Below are positions 7,254-14,028 of a stretch of 34,985 nucleotides of DNA, piece by piece (the first letter of the stretch is position 1; every line of letters starts with the position of its first letter). Both the position numbers and the translations under genes were made by a program. Under the pieces are notes generated by a model. It did not search any database. It worked only from the letters and a program-made list of their open reading frames with translations, and was not told the DNA's origin. The stretch is from a virus, in the IMG/VR virus record IMGVR_UViG_3300027963_000178, positions 1 through 34,985 of that record, one strand, 5' to 3'.

Positions 7254-7825
7254 TTTATTTTCAAGTTGTCGTTTGCAATCTCTTTGAAATCTTTTACCAT
7301 TCTATGGATGGTCATCTTATTCACTCCTGTATGCACAGACACCTTACGATAGTTGCCTAACTCTAAATAAGCATTAGCAGCAAGTACTGATTCGTATTGC
7401 TTCAAATCTTTCTTTGTATTTGTCAATACCTTATCGCATGTGCGTTCAAACTTTATTACCTGATCATTCACAAACCCATACTTCTTTATCGCACTTGTGA
7501 TTTCTTTCTTTGTTGTGACAATCCCCTCTTGACTATCGTTTGTTAAGTTCTGCACTGTCACCTCTACCTTCACAATGTCTATCTCGTATAACTTGCGGAA
7601 CTTGTTGTTAGGATTGAATGCTTCATTAGTCATGATGCCATAAGCATATCGTTCCAGTTGTTTATTCTCTTGCAGTTCAATGATCCTTTCCTCTGGCATG
7701 TTTAGTAGTCGCAGTAACATCTCTTGGAATAAGTCCTCAAAGTTTGACATGCCAACAAACTTGTAAGCCATTGCTTTCAATGACTTGCTGTTTGCTATGG
7801 ATGTGATTGCATCGTTTCTGCTCAC
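7250..7825 (-). CDS. Sigma-70-like RNA polymerase factor
   Basis: A 191-residue protein. Residues about 26-41, SNFEDLFQEMLLRLLN, match sigma region 2.1 (D-L-x-Q-E), and YAYGIMTNEAF fits region 2.2/2.3. After a variable linker, residues 150-185 (LELGNYRKVSVHTGVNKMTI) form a helix-turn-helix like region 4. It probably redirects host RNA polymerase to the glycan, packaging and structural genes that follow. It sits at the border between early replication genes and those genes, where phages often place a late activator. It overlaps the GT4 gene by an ATGA. Its target promoter sequence is not evident. Confidence 0.7.
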   Translation of the reverse strand: MSRNDAITSIANSKSLKAMAYKFVGMSNFEDLFQEMLLRLLNMPEERIIELQENKQLERYAYGIMTNEAFNPNNKFRKLYEIDIVKVEVTVQNLTNDSQEGIVTTKKEITSAIKKYGFVNDQVIKFERTCDKVLTNTKKDLKQYESVLAANAYLELGNYRKVSVHTGVNKMTIHRMVKDFKEIANDNLKIK

Positions 7826-7834
7826 GTTTCAAAT

Positions 7835-8209
7835 TTAGGTATTATTTAGATACCACCTAATTTCTTTGATAGCATCGTCAATGTTCCAAGCATGTATGCA
7901 ATAGTAACCTCTTGTCGTTAGGTTAGCCATTGTCTGTGCCTGTGATTCAAGATGCACATCTTTTTTTAGTGTCCCATCCTTTTTGAATGGTGTTTTAGAT
8001 TTCAGCTCGATAAACATTCCATGATATTGACCTCTTGGCTCTGCGATGAAAATGTCAAGGTGTGCATGGTTGCTTCGTGTTGATTTCAGTATGGCACGAA
8101 GTCCTATCGACACTCGTAGTCCTGATGGATCGGAATCAAAGTATGCGTAAGGATAGGCAATCTTTAACCACGCACACAAAGACCTGTGCATTTGTTGTTC
8201 TGGTTTCAT
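7835..8209 (-). CDS. VRR-NUC domain nuclease
   Basis: A 124-residue single-domain nuclease of the PD-(D/E)XK superfamily, VRR-NUC type. Visible parts are FDSDPSGLRVSIG near residue 24, SNHAHLDIFIAEP with the metal-binding Asp at about 52, and GMFIELKSKTPF with the E-x-K pair at about 67-69. QAQTMANLTTRGYYCIHAWN near the end is the usual VRR-NUC closing segment. Phage members of this family act on branched or flapped DNA, such as recombination or replication intermediates. It follows a zinc-ribbon gene with an ATGA overlap. Confidence 0.85.
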   Translation of the reverse strand: MKPEQQMHRSLCAWLKIAYPYAYFDSDPSGLRVSIGLRAILKSTRSNHAHLDIFIAEPRGQYHGMFIELKSKTPFKKDGTLKKDVHLESQAQTMANLTTRGYYCIHAWNIDDAIKEIRWYLNNT

Positions 8210-8406
8210 AATAGTTTAGTTTGTTGTTCAACAACAATAAAGTTGTCATCTGTGTAGTCTGTAATCATGTCGCATTGGGAACAATTAAAATAACCCTCCA
8301 AATATGTCTTGCAAATCTTTGCTTCTTCTTCATTTCTGTAAAAGTCATTGCATCCGCACTGGCAGGTTATTGTGATTGCTTTGTTATTTTCAATTAGTAT
8401 TTTCAT
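8206..8406 (-). CDS. Zinc-ribbon-like small protein
   Basis: A 66-residue protein with CQCGC near residues 15-19 and CSQCD near 42-46, two knuckles that could hold one zinc. It lies between two nuclease genes, with ATGA overlaps on both sides. It may be a DNA- or protein-binding accessory to either nuclease; this rests on context only. Confidence 0.65.
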   Translation of the reverse strand: MKILIENNKAITITCQCGCNDFYRNEEEAKICKTYLEGYFNCSQCDMITDYTDDNFIVVEQQTKLL

Positions 8407-9134
8407 AGTCTTATTCTTTTAGTGCCATAGCCATTTAGCTGTTCTATTTTATGATCTAACATTGGTGTGTTTAAATCAATTAAATCTACTTCGTAAGTAT
8501 CTTCTGAAAATTGAAATTGAGTACCATTGGCTCTTATTCTATTTGTGCCTTTCAAATATAACTTTCCAACCCTACCACTTTTTATTTCGTTTTTGTTAAC
8601 AAAGCCAACAAATGATGCCACATAATTATTATCAAAACATTTCTCTTTATGGATATTTATATGAAAATAATAGTCAGTCAAAGAATTAATTTTGTTTAAT
8701 TGATAGGATGGAATATTCAATACATAATCTTTATAAAACGCATTGTTATTTCTTTTCATGGACTTAATGTCAAAATTTGCTTTTTTACCTTCAACTTGTA
8801 TTTCAAAGTCTTTTCCAAAATCTTGTCCATCTGATGCACCAAAGGATCGTGTTGGTCTAACAAGACCATAAACATCTGCAAATACAATTTCACCAAGTGA
8901 TCCTGTAAATCTTAAATCGAATGTATTATTTTCTTTACTTGTATTGTCCCACTTGTTTTTGACTGTATGGTAATCAACAGAATGCTGAACTAATTGGTTG
9001 GCATAGTCAACTTGTTCAGAAGTTACTGTTGTATAAAAATAAAAATCGTTTTTTATTTTTGTTTGTTCTTTTATAATTGACACCACAGTATTGATGTCAG
9101 GTGGAAAGAAATCATTCATTAAATTTATTTGCAT
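8403..9134 (-). CDS. Putative PD-(D/E)XK superfamily endonuclease
   Basis: A 243-residue protein. Residues about 36-47 (YTTVTSEQVDYA) begin a helical region; then come FTGSLGEIVFADVYGL (candidate Glu of the nuclease core), SFGASDGQDFGKDFEI, and NFDIKSMKRNN, which carries the D-x-K end of the active site near residue 125. The E...D...DxK order is that of restriction-type nucleases. Similar proteins are common in Bacteroidota phages without an assigned target. It could degrade host DNA or act in recombination. It overlaps the upstream gene by 10 bases and ends in an ATGA overlap. Confidence 0.6.
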   Translation of the reverse strand: MQINLMNDFFPPDINTVVSIIKEQTKIKNDFYFYTTVTSEQVDYANQLVQHSVDYHTVKNKWDNTSKENNTFDLRFTGSLGEIVFADVYGLVRPTRSFGASDGQDFGKDFEIQVEGKKANFDIKSMKRNNNAFYKDYVLNIPSYQLNKINSLTDYYFHINIHKEKCFDNNYVASFVGFVNKNEIKSGRVGKLYLKGTNRIRANGTQFQFSEDTYEVDLIDLNTPMLDHKIEQLNGYGTKRIRL

Positions 9135-9439
9135 AAAAAGTATTTATTTTTATTTAAGTAATCATACAGACCTTTCACATCCTTACAAATCTCAACATCA
9201 CCATCGTGTGCTTTATAATCTTTTTTTGGTTTACCACTTATGCCATTCTTTTCGTATAAATACCAACTTACCCAATCATCGCCATCTGCTGTTAACACTT
9301 GCTTCCAGAGTGCATCAATCACTTTCTCTTGTTCGTCAAATGCTTCAATCAAGTTAATGTTTAATTTGTACAACTTGTCCATCTTTTGAGAATGTGCAAT
9401 TTGCCAATCAATGATTTGCTTAAATTGTGCGTATGTCAT
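9125..9439 (-). CDS. Hypothetical protein
   Basis: A 104-residue acidic protein of unknown function. The first half is helical (FKQIIDWQIAHSQKMDKLYK). The middle has DGDDWVSWYLYE, an aromatic acidic patch. It overlaps the nuclease gene that follows by 10 bases, so the two may be translated together. No motif allows an assignment. Confidence 0.7.
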   Translation of the reverse strand: MTYAQFKQIIDWQIAHSQKMDKLYKLNINLIEAFDEQEKVIDALWKQVLTADGDDWVSWYLYEKNGISGKPKKDYKAHDGDVEICKDVKGLYDYLNKNKYFLCK

Positions 9440-9443
9440 AGGT

Positions 9444-9626
9444 TTATTTATTTAGCCAAATTTTTATCAGTTCGTTGCAGTAAATCTTATCTTCACAAAT
9501 AGGTGTTTGTGTGATGTCGATAATATATTGCCCTATTTCTGTACTGCTCATTTCTCTTATTTGCCCTAATTCTATGCGTATCATTCTTGTCAGTTTAATC
9601 CTTACATTGTTACTACAAAACATCAT
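9444..9626 (-). CDS. Hypothetical protein
   Basis: A 60-residue protein of unknown function with no recognisable motif, beginning with two Met residues. It overlaps the preceding gene by an ATGA and leaves only four bases before the next one. The tight packing supports it as a real gene. Confidence 0.6.
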   Translation of the reverse strand: MMFCSNNVRIKLTRMIRIELGQIREMSSTEIGQYIIDITQTPICEDKIYCNELIKIWLNK

Positions 9627-9832
9627 ACGCTATAATCAATCTTGTTCATTTTCTCAATTAATATCTCTCTGGTGATGAATGATGGTTGCGTCAATGAATT
9701 GCTCCACAACACCCCCCACTCCATCAATACCTTCTCTGAATCTTCGACCTCCTCATTCCAATAGACATCGATGTAAAGTTCTGCCTCCTCGTTGGAAGGT
9801 GTTATGATGTTGAAGTATGCTCGTTGATTCAT
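9623..9832 (-). CDS. Hypothetical acidic protein
   Basis: A 69-residue protein of unknown function, rich in Glu and Asp (VYWNEEVEDSEKVLMEWGVL). ATGA overlaps at both ends place it firmly in the early operon. Confidence 0.65.
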   Translation of the reverse strand: MNQRAYFNIITPSNEEAELYIDVYWNEEVEDSEKVLMEWGVLWSNSLTQPSFITREILIEKMNKIDYSV

Positions 9833-10035
9833 TTGGCGTGTCGCATTAAGTAATGTCTTTTGATTTCCTTGTCTAACATCAATATTTCATCTTCCAACTT
9901 TGGCAACCACACCCACTTGTCAACCTCATCCATGTCCCTGCTCAATCTGAATTCAAGCAATCTATCTCGATATTCTGTGAGCTGCGATGCTGTCATGGCT
10001 CTTGGTCTTCTTGCCTTTATTTCTTTTATTATCAT
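9829..10035 (-). CDS. Hypothetical helical protein
   Basis: A 68-residue, charged, probably all-helical protein. It has a basic start (KARRPRAMTASQLTEYRDRL) and a coiled-coil-like second half (LEDEILMLDKEIKRH). ATGA overlaps with both neighbours. Function unknown. Confidence 0.65.
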   Translation of the reverse strand: MIIKEIKARRPRAMTASQLTEYRDRLLEFRLSRDMDEVDKWVWLPKLEDEILMLDKEIKRHYLMRHAK

Positions 10036-10382
10036 CGTTTTCTGAATTGATTGTTAATGATTCCTTCTGCCTGTTTCTCTGTCAAGTCAAAGATTTTGCC
10101 AATGGCTGAAAAACTATTCTCGTTGTTATGCAAATAATATTTGTAAACAGCAGCAACAAGTTCCTGCGAATGTAGTGATACTCCTGAATTATACGAAAAC
10201 CTGCCCTGCCTTACTTTCTTTTCAGGTATCGTTCTTACTTTCTTTTCAGGCATTGTCACCTTGTATGGTTTCAGTTCAAGGCACTTTGGACAGCTCACCA
10301 GATGTTGCTTCGTTGTCAGGTTGATTGCTGATGTGCCACATAGTGCATCGCCTTCGTGTTTGTGGTGGGTAAAGTTTTTCAT
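10032..10382 (-). CDS. Small protein with cysteine/histidine cluster and HTH-like end
   Basis: A 116-residue protein. The N-terminus has HHKHEGDALCG and later CPKC (residues about 31-34), a possible zinc site. A repeated basic stretch, PEKKVRTIPEKKVRQ, links it to a C-terminal region, SAIGKIFDLTEKQAEGIINN, which reads as a helix-turn-helix. It may bind DNA. It overlaps the replication accessory gene before it and the next gene after it by ATGA. Confidence 0.65.
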   Translation of the reverse strand: MKNFTHHKHEGDALCGTSAINLTTKQHLVSCPKCLELKPYKVTMPEKKVRTIPEKKVRQGRFSYNSGVSLHSQELVAAVYKYYLHNNENSFSAIGKIFDLTEKQAEGIINNQFRKR

Positions 10383-11065
10383 CGTTTTTCTATTTCGTTT
10401 TTAATTTCATTTACCAACATCGCCCATCCCCTGTCTGTTGCAAATTCAAGTTCACCCTCCAACTGGTCAATGTCGTAGGTGTGTCCAAACACTTGAAACA
10501 TGCCAAGCATCTTACTCTCCGATGACTGTACTTTTTTTACCTCTTTTGGTATGTGGTAACAATCTTTGTACATTAAGTCAATAGATGGAAAGTTGTCTTG
10601 CCTAATAGAACTTGCCAATGCTTTTTCCTTAATTCTCATGTCAGTCACCGCAATTAACCTGTCTTCGTCAAGGTAGGTGTTTAGCCATTCAGCAAGGTGA
10701 ATGTAAGACAAGTTCCCAAAAATCTTACCGTAACCACCATTGATGCCTTTGTTCAGGGAAAACATAACTTCCTCAAATTTAAGCATCCAAAAGTTTGTTC
10801 TGATCTGGACAGCTATTGCAGTTAATTGGTCAGCATTAATTGGCGATAAGGTCAATTCAAAGATTTGCCTTAAAATGTTGATTAAGGCGAAGTCAACGCT
10901 TAATGTACCATTTTGCTTAACACACACCGAAAGTGCATCAGATGTCGAATTAAGGGCATCTGTGGCTGTTTTAGGCGTTAAAGTTAGAATTGCCATGTCG
11001 CTTGATAACCGCTGCAAGTAATTCTTCGTTGGTGATTGGTGATCCTGCTTTTCGATTTGTTGCAT
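10379..11065 (-). CDS. Putative replication accessory protein
   Basis: A 228-residue protein that follows the initiator gene. Its body (LSVDFALINILRQIFELTLS, KGINGGYGKIFGNLSYIH, AEWLNTYLDEDR) matches the outline of phage proteins found beside initiators in Bacteroidota phages. A helicase-loader or replisome adaptor role is possible, but no Walker motif is present. The start at 11065 is favoured because the A-rich leader ACTAAAAACTAAAAACA directly precedes it, the same leader seen before several other genes here, although this overlaps the initiator's coding end by 95 bases. The ATG at 10996 is the alternative. Confidence 0.55.
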   Translation of the reverse strand: MQQIEKQDHQSPTKNYLQRLSSDMAILTLTPKTATDALNSTSDALSVCVKQNGTLSVDFALINILRQIFELTLSPINADQLTAIAVQIRTNFWMLKFEEVMFSLNKGINGGYGKIFGNLSYIHLAEWLNTYLDEDRLIAVTDMRIKEKALASSIRQDNFPSIDLMYKDCYHIPKEVKKVQSSESKMLGMFQVFGHTYDIDQLEGELEFATDRGWAMLVNEIKNEIEKR

Positions 11066-11768
11066 TGTTTTTAGTTTTTAGTTTTAAATCTTTTTGTATT
11101 CTAAACCAATTATCGTAGTGGCTCTTGGCATCCTGCAATGTCTTTGATTCCTCTCCCTGTGCTTCAAGGTGAATGATAAAGTCAAGAATCTTGTCTGTGG
11201 CAAATGTAATGGAACATTTGTATTTTCTTGCAATAGATTCAAGCCATGAATCTTCTGCCTGTAAAACCAAAGACAATTTTTGTGTGTCGTAAAAAATTTG
11301 GTTACTTGTTCTATTGTTTAATTGTTTAATTGTTATATTGTTTAATTGTTTATCTATACTCACAATGCTTTGGTCTATGCTTTGCACTGTGCTACTACAA
11401 TGCTTTGCACTATGCTTTGGTATATGCTTTGTAAGTGCTTTGTCAAGTGCTTTGCTATTTGCTTTGCAATTTTCTTTCAAAGCAATTATGTTAGAACTGT
11501 ATTGATTTTTGGAATATTGCACTACTTCAAAGAATCCAAATTCAACCAAATCATCAAACGCTTTTTTATAAACTGAATAAGATTTTACGGTTATCGCCTC
11601 CAATACCATGCTTGTTGGAAGTCCAAAATTCTTCTTCCATCCCAACCTATTGCAATGCTCGATAGCAAAGAAATATATAGCCACATGCGTAGCTTTTATT
11701 TTGCCAGTGTTTTCAAATGCAAAATCCCAAAAATTACGAGATAGAGCATATCCGTTCATCTTATCCAT
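10971..11768 (-). CDS. Replication initiator-like protein with internal origin repeats
   Basis: A 265-residue protein with a winged-helix-like N-terminal domain (residues about 1-95: THVAIYFFAIEHCNRLGWKK, then a stretch to SYSVYKKAFDDLVEFGFFEV), as in phage replication proteins of the lambda O/DnaD kind. A low-complexity linker spans residues about 100-155 (KALDKALTKHIPKHSAKH and QLNNITIKQLNN). The C-terminal domain has DAKSHYDNWFRIQKDL, like the DUF7833/DnaD-type tails of Bacteroidota phage initiators. The linker DNA carries an iteron array and an AT-rich tandem repeat, so the gene probably contains the origin it recognises, as in lambda. Its ATG overlaps the stop of the small gene before it (TAATG). 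Confidence 0.7.
   Translation of the reverse strand: MDKMNGYALSRNFWDFAFENTGKIKATHVAIYFFAIEHCNRLGWKKNFGLPTSMVLEAITVKSYSVYKKAFDDLVEFGFFEVVQYSKNQYSSNIIALKENCKANSKALDKALTKHIPKHSAKHCSSTVQSIDQSIVSIDKQLNNITIKQLNNRTSNQIFYDTQKLSLVLQAEDSWLESIARKYKCSITFATDKILDFIIHLEAQGEESKTLQDAKSHYDNWFRIQKDLKLKTKNNATNRKAGSPITNEELLAAVIKRHGNSNFNA
11313..11352 (-). repeat. AT-rich 8-bp tandem repeat (possible unwinding element)
   Basis: Five head-to-tail copies of ATTGTTTA (as read on the plus strand) start at 11313, 11321, 11329, 11337 and 11345; the third reads ATTGTTAT. They lie just left of the iteron array, inside the initiator gene, where they encode QLNN repeats. An AT-rich repeat beside iterons is the usual layout of a DNA unwinding element. 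The coding explanation alone (a low-complexity linker) is also possible. Confidence 0.7.
11366..11466 (-). repeat. Iteron array, probable replication origin
   Basis: Eight exact copies of TGCTTTG (plus strand; CAAAGCA on the coding strand) start at 11366, 11378, 11401, 11413, 11425, 11436, 11448 and 11460. A degenerate copy at 11390 (TGCTACT) fills the one gap. The spacing is 11 or 12 bases throughout, about one helix turn. Because it is not a multiple of three in every step, the repeats pass through different reading frames and encode different residues, so selection on DNA is more likely than a protein repeat. With the AT-rich repeat next to it, this resembles the origin inside lambda gene O. 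Confidence 0.75.
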
Positions 11769-11935
11769 TATTCATTTATTAAGTGAATAAACATAAAATA
11801 ACTTTGTCCTGTAACAATAAATTCACGACCAGATTCAAGGTCAATAAATTTCAAACAATCTGAAAACACTTCAACTTCCATAATGTTTTCTTCTGAATCA
11901 GTAATTTGAATTACTTTTTTTACAAATATATTCAT
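11768..11935 (-). CDS. Hypothetical small protein
   Basis: A 55-residue protein of unknown function (MNIFVKKVIQITDSEENIME...). The start at 11935 is chosen because a TAnnTTTG box lies about 29 bases upstream; the frame is open further, but that part lies in the intergenic region. It overlaps the initiator gene by TAATG and may be the first gene of that transcript. Confidence 0.65.
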   Translation of the reverse strand: MNIFVKKVIQITDSEENIMEVEVFSDCLKFIDLESGREFIVTGQSYFMFIHLINE

Positions 11936-11963
11936 GATATAAAAAATTAATGCCCACCAATTA

Positions 11964-11971
11964 CAAAAGTA
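11964..11971 (-). promoter_or_regulatory. Candidate -7 box before the initiator genes
   Basis: TACTTTTG on the minus strand fits the Bacteroidota -7 box TAnnTTTG. It lies in a gene-free stretch (11936-12086), about 29 bases before the ATG at 11935. No clear -33 TTG is found at the right distance, so support is moderate. A second TAnnTTTG (TACCTTTG, 12061-12054) lies further upstream. Confidence 0.4.
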
Positions 11972-12086
11972 CATCCGATTACTTGGGAAGTAAACAGCAG
12001 TTGTAACGGTGAGCAATGTTAGTGTTTGTCATAGGTAGGATGTAAACTACTTTTCAAAGGTAAACAAATTTTTCAATAAACCTAAT

Positions 12087-12356
12087 TTAAAAAGGCAAAT
12101 CAGCTTTGTTCTCACTTTGGGAACTGGCATTGCCATCCCACACACTCTTGCCATTACCGATGTACACCTTCTTGTCCTTTGCCTCACGTTCCTCTTTGCT
12201 CTGGCTCTGACTGATAGCACAGTCGTTGCCATACTGATCCTTCTCATCCTTTATGAAGATGTCAATGTTGTAGTACGCACTACCGTTCTTGTGGTTGTTG
12301 ATTTTTGACTTGTCAATCTTGGTCAAGTCAATCGATGCTGAAATAATTCGTGCCAT
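12087..12356 (-). CDS. ssb: SSB-like single-stranded DNA-binding protein
   Basis: An 89-residue protein beginning MARIISASIDLTKIDKSKIN, then YYNIDIFIKDEKDQYGNDCA and a polar tail ending ENKADLPF. The length and beta-rich start fit a small OB-like domain. The ending is like the acidic tip (D-D-I-P-F) with which bacterial SSBs recruit partner proteins. Proteins of this type are found beside ERF/recombination genes in Bacteroidota phages, and here it follows the ERF gene. The OB fold itself cannot be proven by eye. Confidence 0.6.
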   Translation of the reverse strand: MARIISASIDLTKIDKSKINNHKNGSAYYNIDIFIKDEKDQYGNDCAISQSQSKEEREAKDKKVYIGNGKSVWDGNASSQSENKADLPF

Positions 12357-12398
12357 TTGTTTTTGGTTTTTAGTAGTTATTTATTTTCAATTTTAAAG

Positions 12399-12473
12399 AA
12401 GGATGTCTGCCGGGAAGAATCGATGTTAACTAACAAACATCATTCGAAGCTCCATCTCGCCACAGACATCCTT
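12399..12473 (-). ncRNA. Structured intergenic RNA element, unknown function
   Basis: A perfect 11-bp inverted repeat (AAGGATGTCTG at 12399-12409, CAGACATCCTT at 12463-12473) encloses a second stem (12417-12427 with 12436-12445, ten pairs and one bulged C) with an 8-base loop. It fills the gap between two minus-strand genes. A TAACTTTG box (12498-12491) lies about 18 bases upstream on the minus strand. Only TTCTTT follows the stem, so it is a poor terminator. It could be a small RNA, a control element for the SSB-like gene or a single-strand DNA structure. The strand is assumed from the flanking genes. Confidence 0.5.
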
Positions 12474-12476
12474 GTG

Positions 12477-12785
12477 TTAAATCTCTTTTGCAAAGTTACT
12501 TCCATCTACTTGTCTACGATGCCAATGCTCACCTCGTAGTGATGGATTCATCTCCTGTACCTTCTGCCTACACCTACGTATAGATTCAGCAGATGACAGT
12601 TGTCCAAGACAGTAACATTGTAGCAGGTCAAATGCTGTCATCAGTTTAAGATTCTCCTTGCCACCAAACTGCACAGACCAGACTGTTGCAATCAACCTGT
12701 TGTCGTTATCACGCAGGTGCGTGTGCGTTGCCAATTTCATTGACACAAGTTCTGTTAGATTTCTAATTGATTCTATCTGTTTCAT
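12477..12785 (-). CDS. Conserved-looking small phage protein
   Basis: A 102-residue protein. The central part has HLRDNDNRLIATVWSVQFGG, and the second half LGQLSSAESIRRCRQKVQEM followed by NPSLRGEHWHRRQ, a helical block with a turn that resembles short HTH-like proteins in Bacteroidota phage replication regions. The start at 12785 is chosen because its ATG overlaps the stop of the hidden gene upstream (ATGA). It may bind DNA; no function is established. Confidence 0.65.
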   Translation of the reverse strand: MKQIESIRNLTELVSMKLATHTHLRDNDNRLIATVWSVQFGGKENLKLMTAFDLLQCYCLGQLSSAESIRRCRQKVQEMNPSLRGEHWHRRQVDGSNFAKEI

Positions 12786-12952
12786 AATGGTTTGATTTGT
12801 TTGTGAACATGATTCCAAAACTCGTTGTAGTTCAATCTCTCTGGTGGCACGATGGTGTGACTGATTCGTAACACTGGCTTGTACTTCACAGGAACAACTT
12901 GTCGCATATCTTGAAACTTTTCAAGTATGGTAAAGAAGTTAATGGCTCTCAA
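12782..12952 (-). CDS. Hidden 56-residue gene with TTG start
   Basis: This gene is easily missed because it has no early ATG. Its TTG (12952-12950) overlaps the TGA of the preceding gene (TTGA, the counterpart of the ATGA overlaps used elsewhere), and its own TGA overlaps the next ATG. The product starts RAINFFTILEKFQDMRQVVP, continues VKYKPVLRISHTIVPPERLN and ends YNEFWNHVHKQIKPL, with normal composition and an amphipathic start. An internal ATG would give 41 residues. Function unknown; it lies among recombination and replication genes. Confidence 0.7.
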   Translation of the reverse strand: MRAINFFTILEKFQDMRQVVPVKYKPVLRISHTIVPPERLNYNEFWNHVHKQIKPL

Positions 12953-13389
12953 AATGTAACGAATAAAGATTCAACACCATTTGTCTTAATTGGAATTTTT
13001 GGGACTTCAATTCCATCTTCGTCAAAAATTGTCGCAGAGTAAGACTTGTATGAAAAGTTCAACAGCTCTTTCCTTGCCTTCAACTTTGCTTCAAGTTCAG
13101 CGTAGATGATGTCAGATGAATAATCAAGTTTATCACCAGTGTTCCTGATCTCAACCTTTGCTCCAAGTGTTATTTGCTTGTTGAATTTATAACCGCTATC
13201 CGTTGCACTGTCTTTCAACTTGTCAACAAGTGTGGAATAATACTCAATGATTTTTTTGCAGGTAACATACATCGCCAATGGTGACTGGATGCCCTCGTTC
13301 AGCAAGGCATTAGCACTATCAACTGCCAACTGCTGAATCTCTTTCTTGTCAAGCGTATTTATCGCTGATGGAATTATTAAGTTGCTCAT
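12949..13389 (-). CDS. Hypothetical protein of the recombination region
   Basis: A 146-residue protein with a helical first half (DKKEIQQLAVDSANALLNEG) and a charged second half (AELEAKLKARKELLNFSYKS). It overlaps the ERF gene by an ATGA. Proteins of this size and place are usual between ERF-type annealing proteins and SSB in related phages, so a helper role in recombination is plausible but not shown. Confidence 0.65.
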   Translation of the reverse strand: MSNLIIPSAINTLDKKEIQQLAVDSANALLNEGIQSPLAMYVTCKKIIEYYSTLVDKLKDSATDSGYKFNKQITLGAKVEIRNTGDKLDYSSDIIYAELEAKLKARKELLNFSYKSYSATIFDEDGIEVPKIPIKTNGVESLFVTF

Positions 13390-13940
13390 ATTCCTGCCTC
13401 CTTGTTTAGTTGTGTTTTCTGTTCTGCTGTCAACATATATGTCTTAAAGATGTTCTCCAATAACAATGGATCAGATGCTCTGCTCAACGCTTCTTTAAAT
13501 TGCTTTTCAGATATGTTTGGCTTCGCTGATGTGGTTTTCAAACCACTATTATCACCGTAACTTCCATCTGTATCTTCGTCAGCGTTCACTCCTATCATAC
13601 TCCCCAACTGATAACGCTTTGCGTAAGTAGTTGCCACACCCATTGACTGTGCCAGTGACAACCCTTTGCTCTCCTGTGGTGTGATTAGCAATGCACCTGA
13701 CGAAAGCCATTCACCAGATGAATGCAGTAAGAAAGTTTCGACACCATCGTTGTTGATTGTTTGAATGATTGCGATGTCATTACTTGCCATGATTGGCTTT
13801 GCAGATTCCAAGATGGAATCAAGACTGATGTACTTGTTTTTCAAGAATGGATTCTGTGCATCCTTCTTGATTGATTTGATTTGTGATAGTGCCTTCGTTA
13901 GAGATAGCATCAGTTTGGTAATTGTTGTTGAAGTTTTCAT
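13386..13940 (-). CDS. erf: ERF-family single-strand annealing protein
   Basis: A 184-residue recombinase of the ERF superfamily, which anneals complementary single strands during phage recombination and genome circularisation. Diagnostic segments are KKDAQNPFLKNKYISLDSIL (residues about 25-44), then PIMASNDIAIIQT, and GVATTYAKRYQLGSMIGVNA followed by DEDTDG (about 101-126), the ERF signature. The C-terminal third is a helical tail (EKQFKEALSRASDPLLLENI) where family members vary. A leader of the form ACTAAAAACCAAAACAACT precedes the ATG. An internal ATG at 13910 is possible. Confidence 0.9.
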   Translation of the reverse strand: MKTSTTITKLMLSLTKALSQIKSIKKDAQNPFLKNKYISLDSILESAKPIMASNDIAIIQTINNDGVETFLLHSSGEWLSSGALLITPQESKGLSLAQSMGVATTYAKRYQLGSMIGVNADEDTDGSYGDNSGLKTTSAKPNISEKQFKEALSRASDPLLLENIFKTYMLTAEQKTQLNKEAGI

Positions 13941-14028
13941 AGTTGTTTTGGTTTTTAGTAATTATTATTTGATAGTAAAATTTTTTGTTTTCGATTTCTG
14001 CCATTTCAAAATACAAGTCTTTGCTCAT
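13819..14028 (-). CDS. Possible small gene overlapping the ERF start
   Basis: An open frame of 69 codons whose ATG overlaps the upstream stop (ATGA at 14028-14025), as for true genes here. It begins MSKDLYFEMAEIENKKFYYQ. It then overlaps the ERF gene by 122 bases, far more than any other pair in this genome, and its last part is Asn/Gln-rich. The 85 bases before the ERF start could instead be an untranslated leader. Confidence 0.3.
   Translation of the reverse strand: MSKDLYFEMAEIENKKFYYQIIITKNQNNYENFNNNYQTDAISNEGTITNQINQEGCTESILEKQVHQS

Noticed and set aside
11313-11466. CRISPR-like array
   Set aside because: Repeat units are 7-8 bases with no unique spacers of constant length and they lie inside a coding region; an iteron array fits better.
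12399-12473. tRNA-like outline (long end-to-end stem, about 75 bases, TTCGAA inside)
   Set aside because: On neither strand is there a T-arm next to the 3' acceptor side, nor a D-arm; the TTCGA lies in the wrong place.
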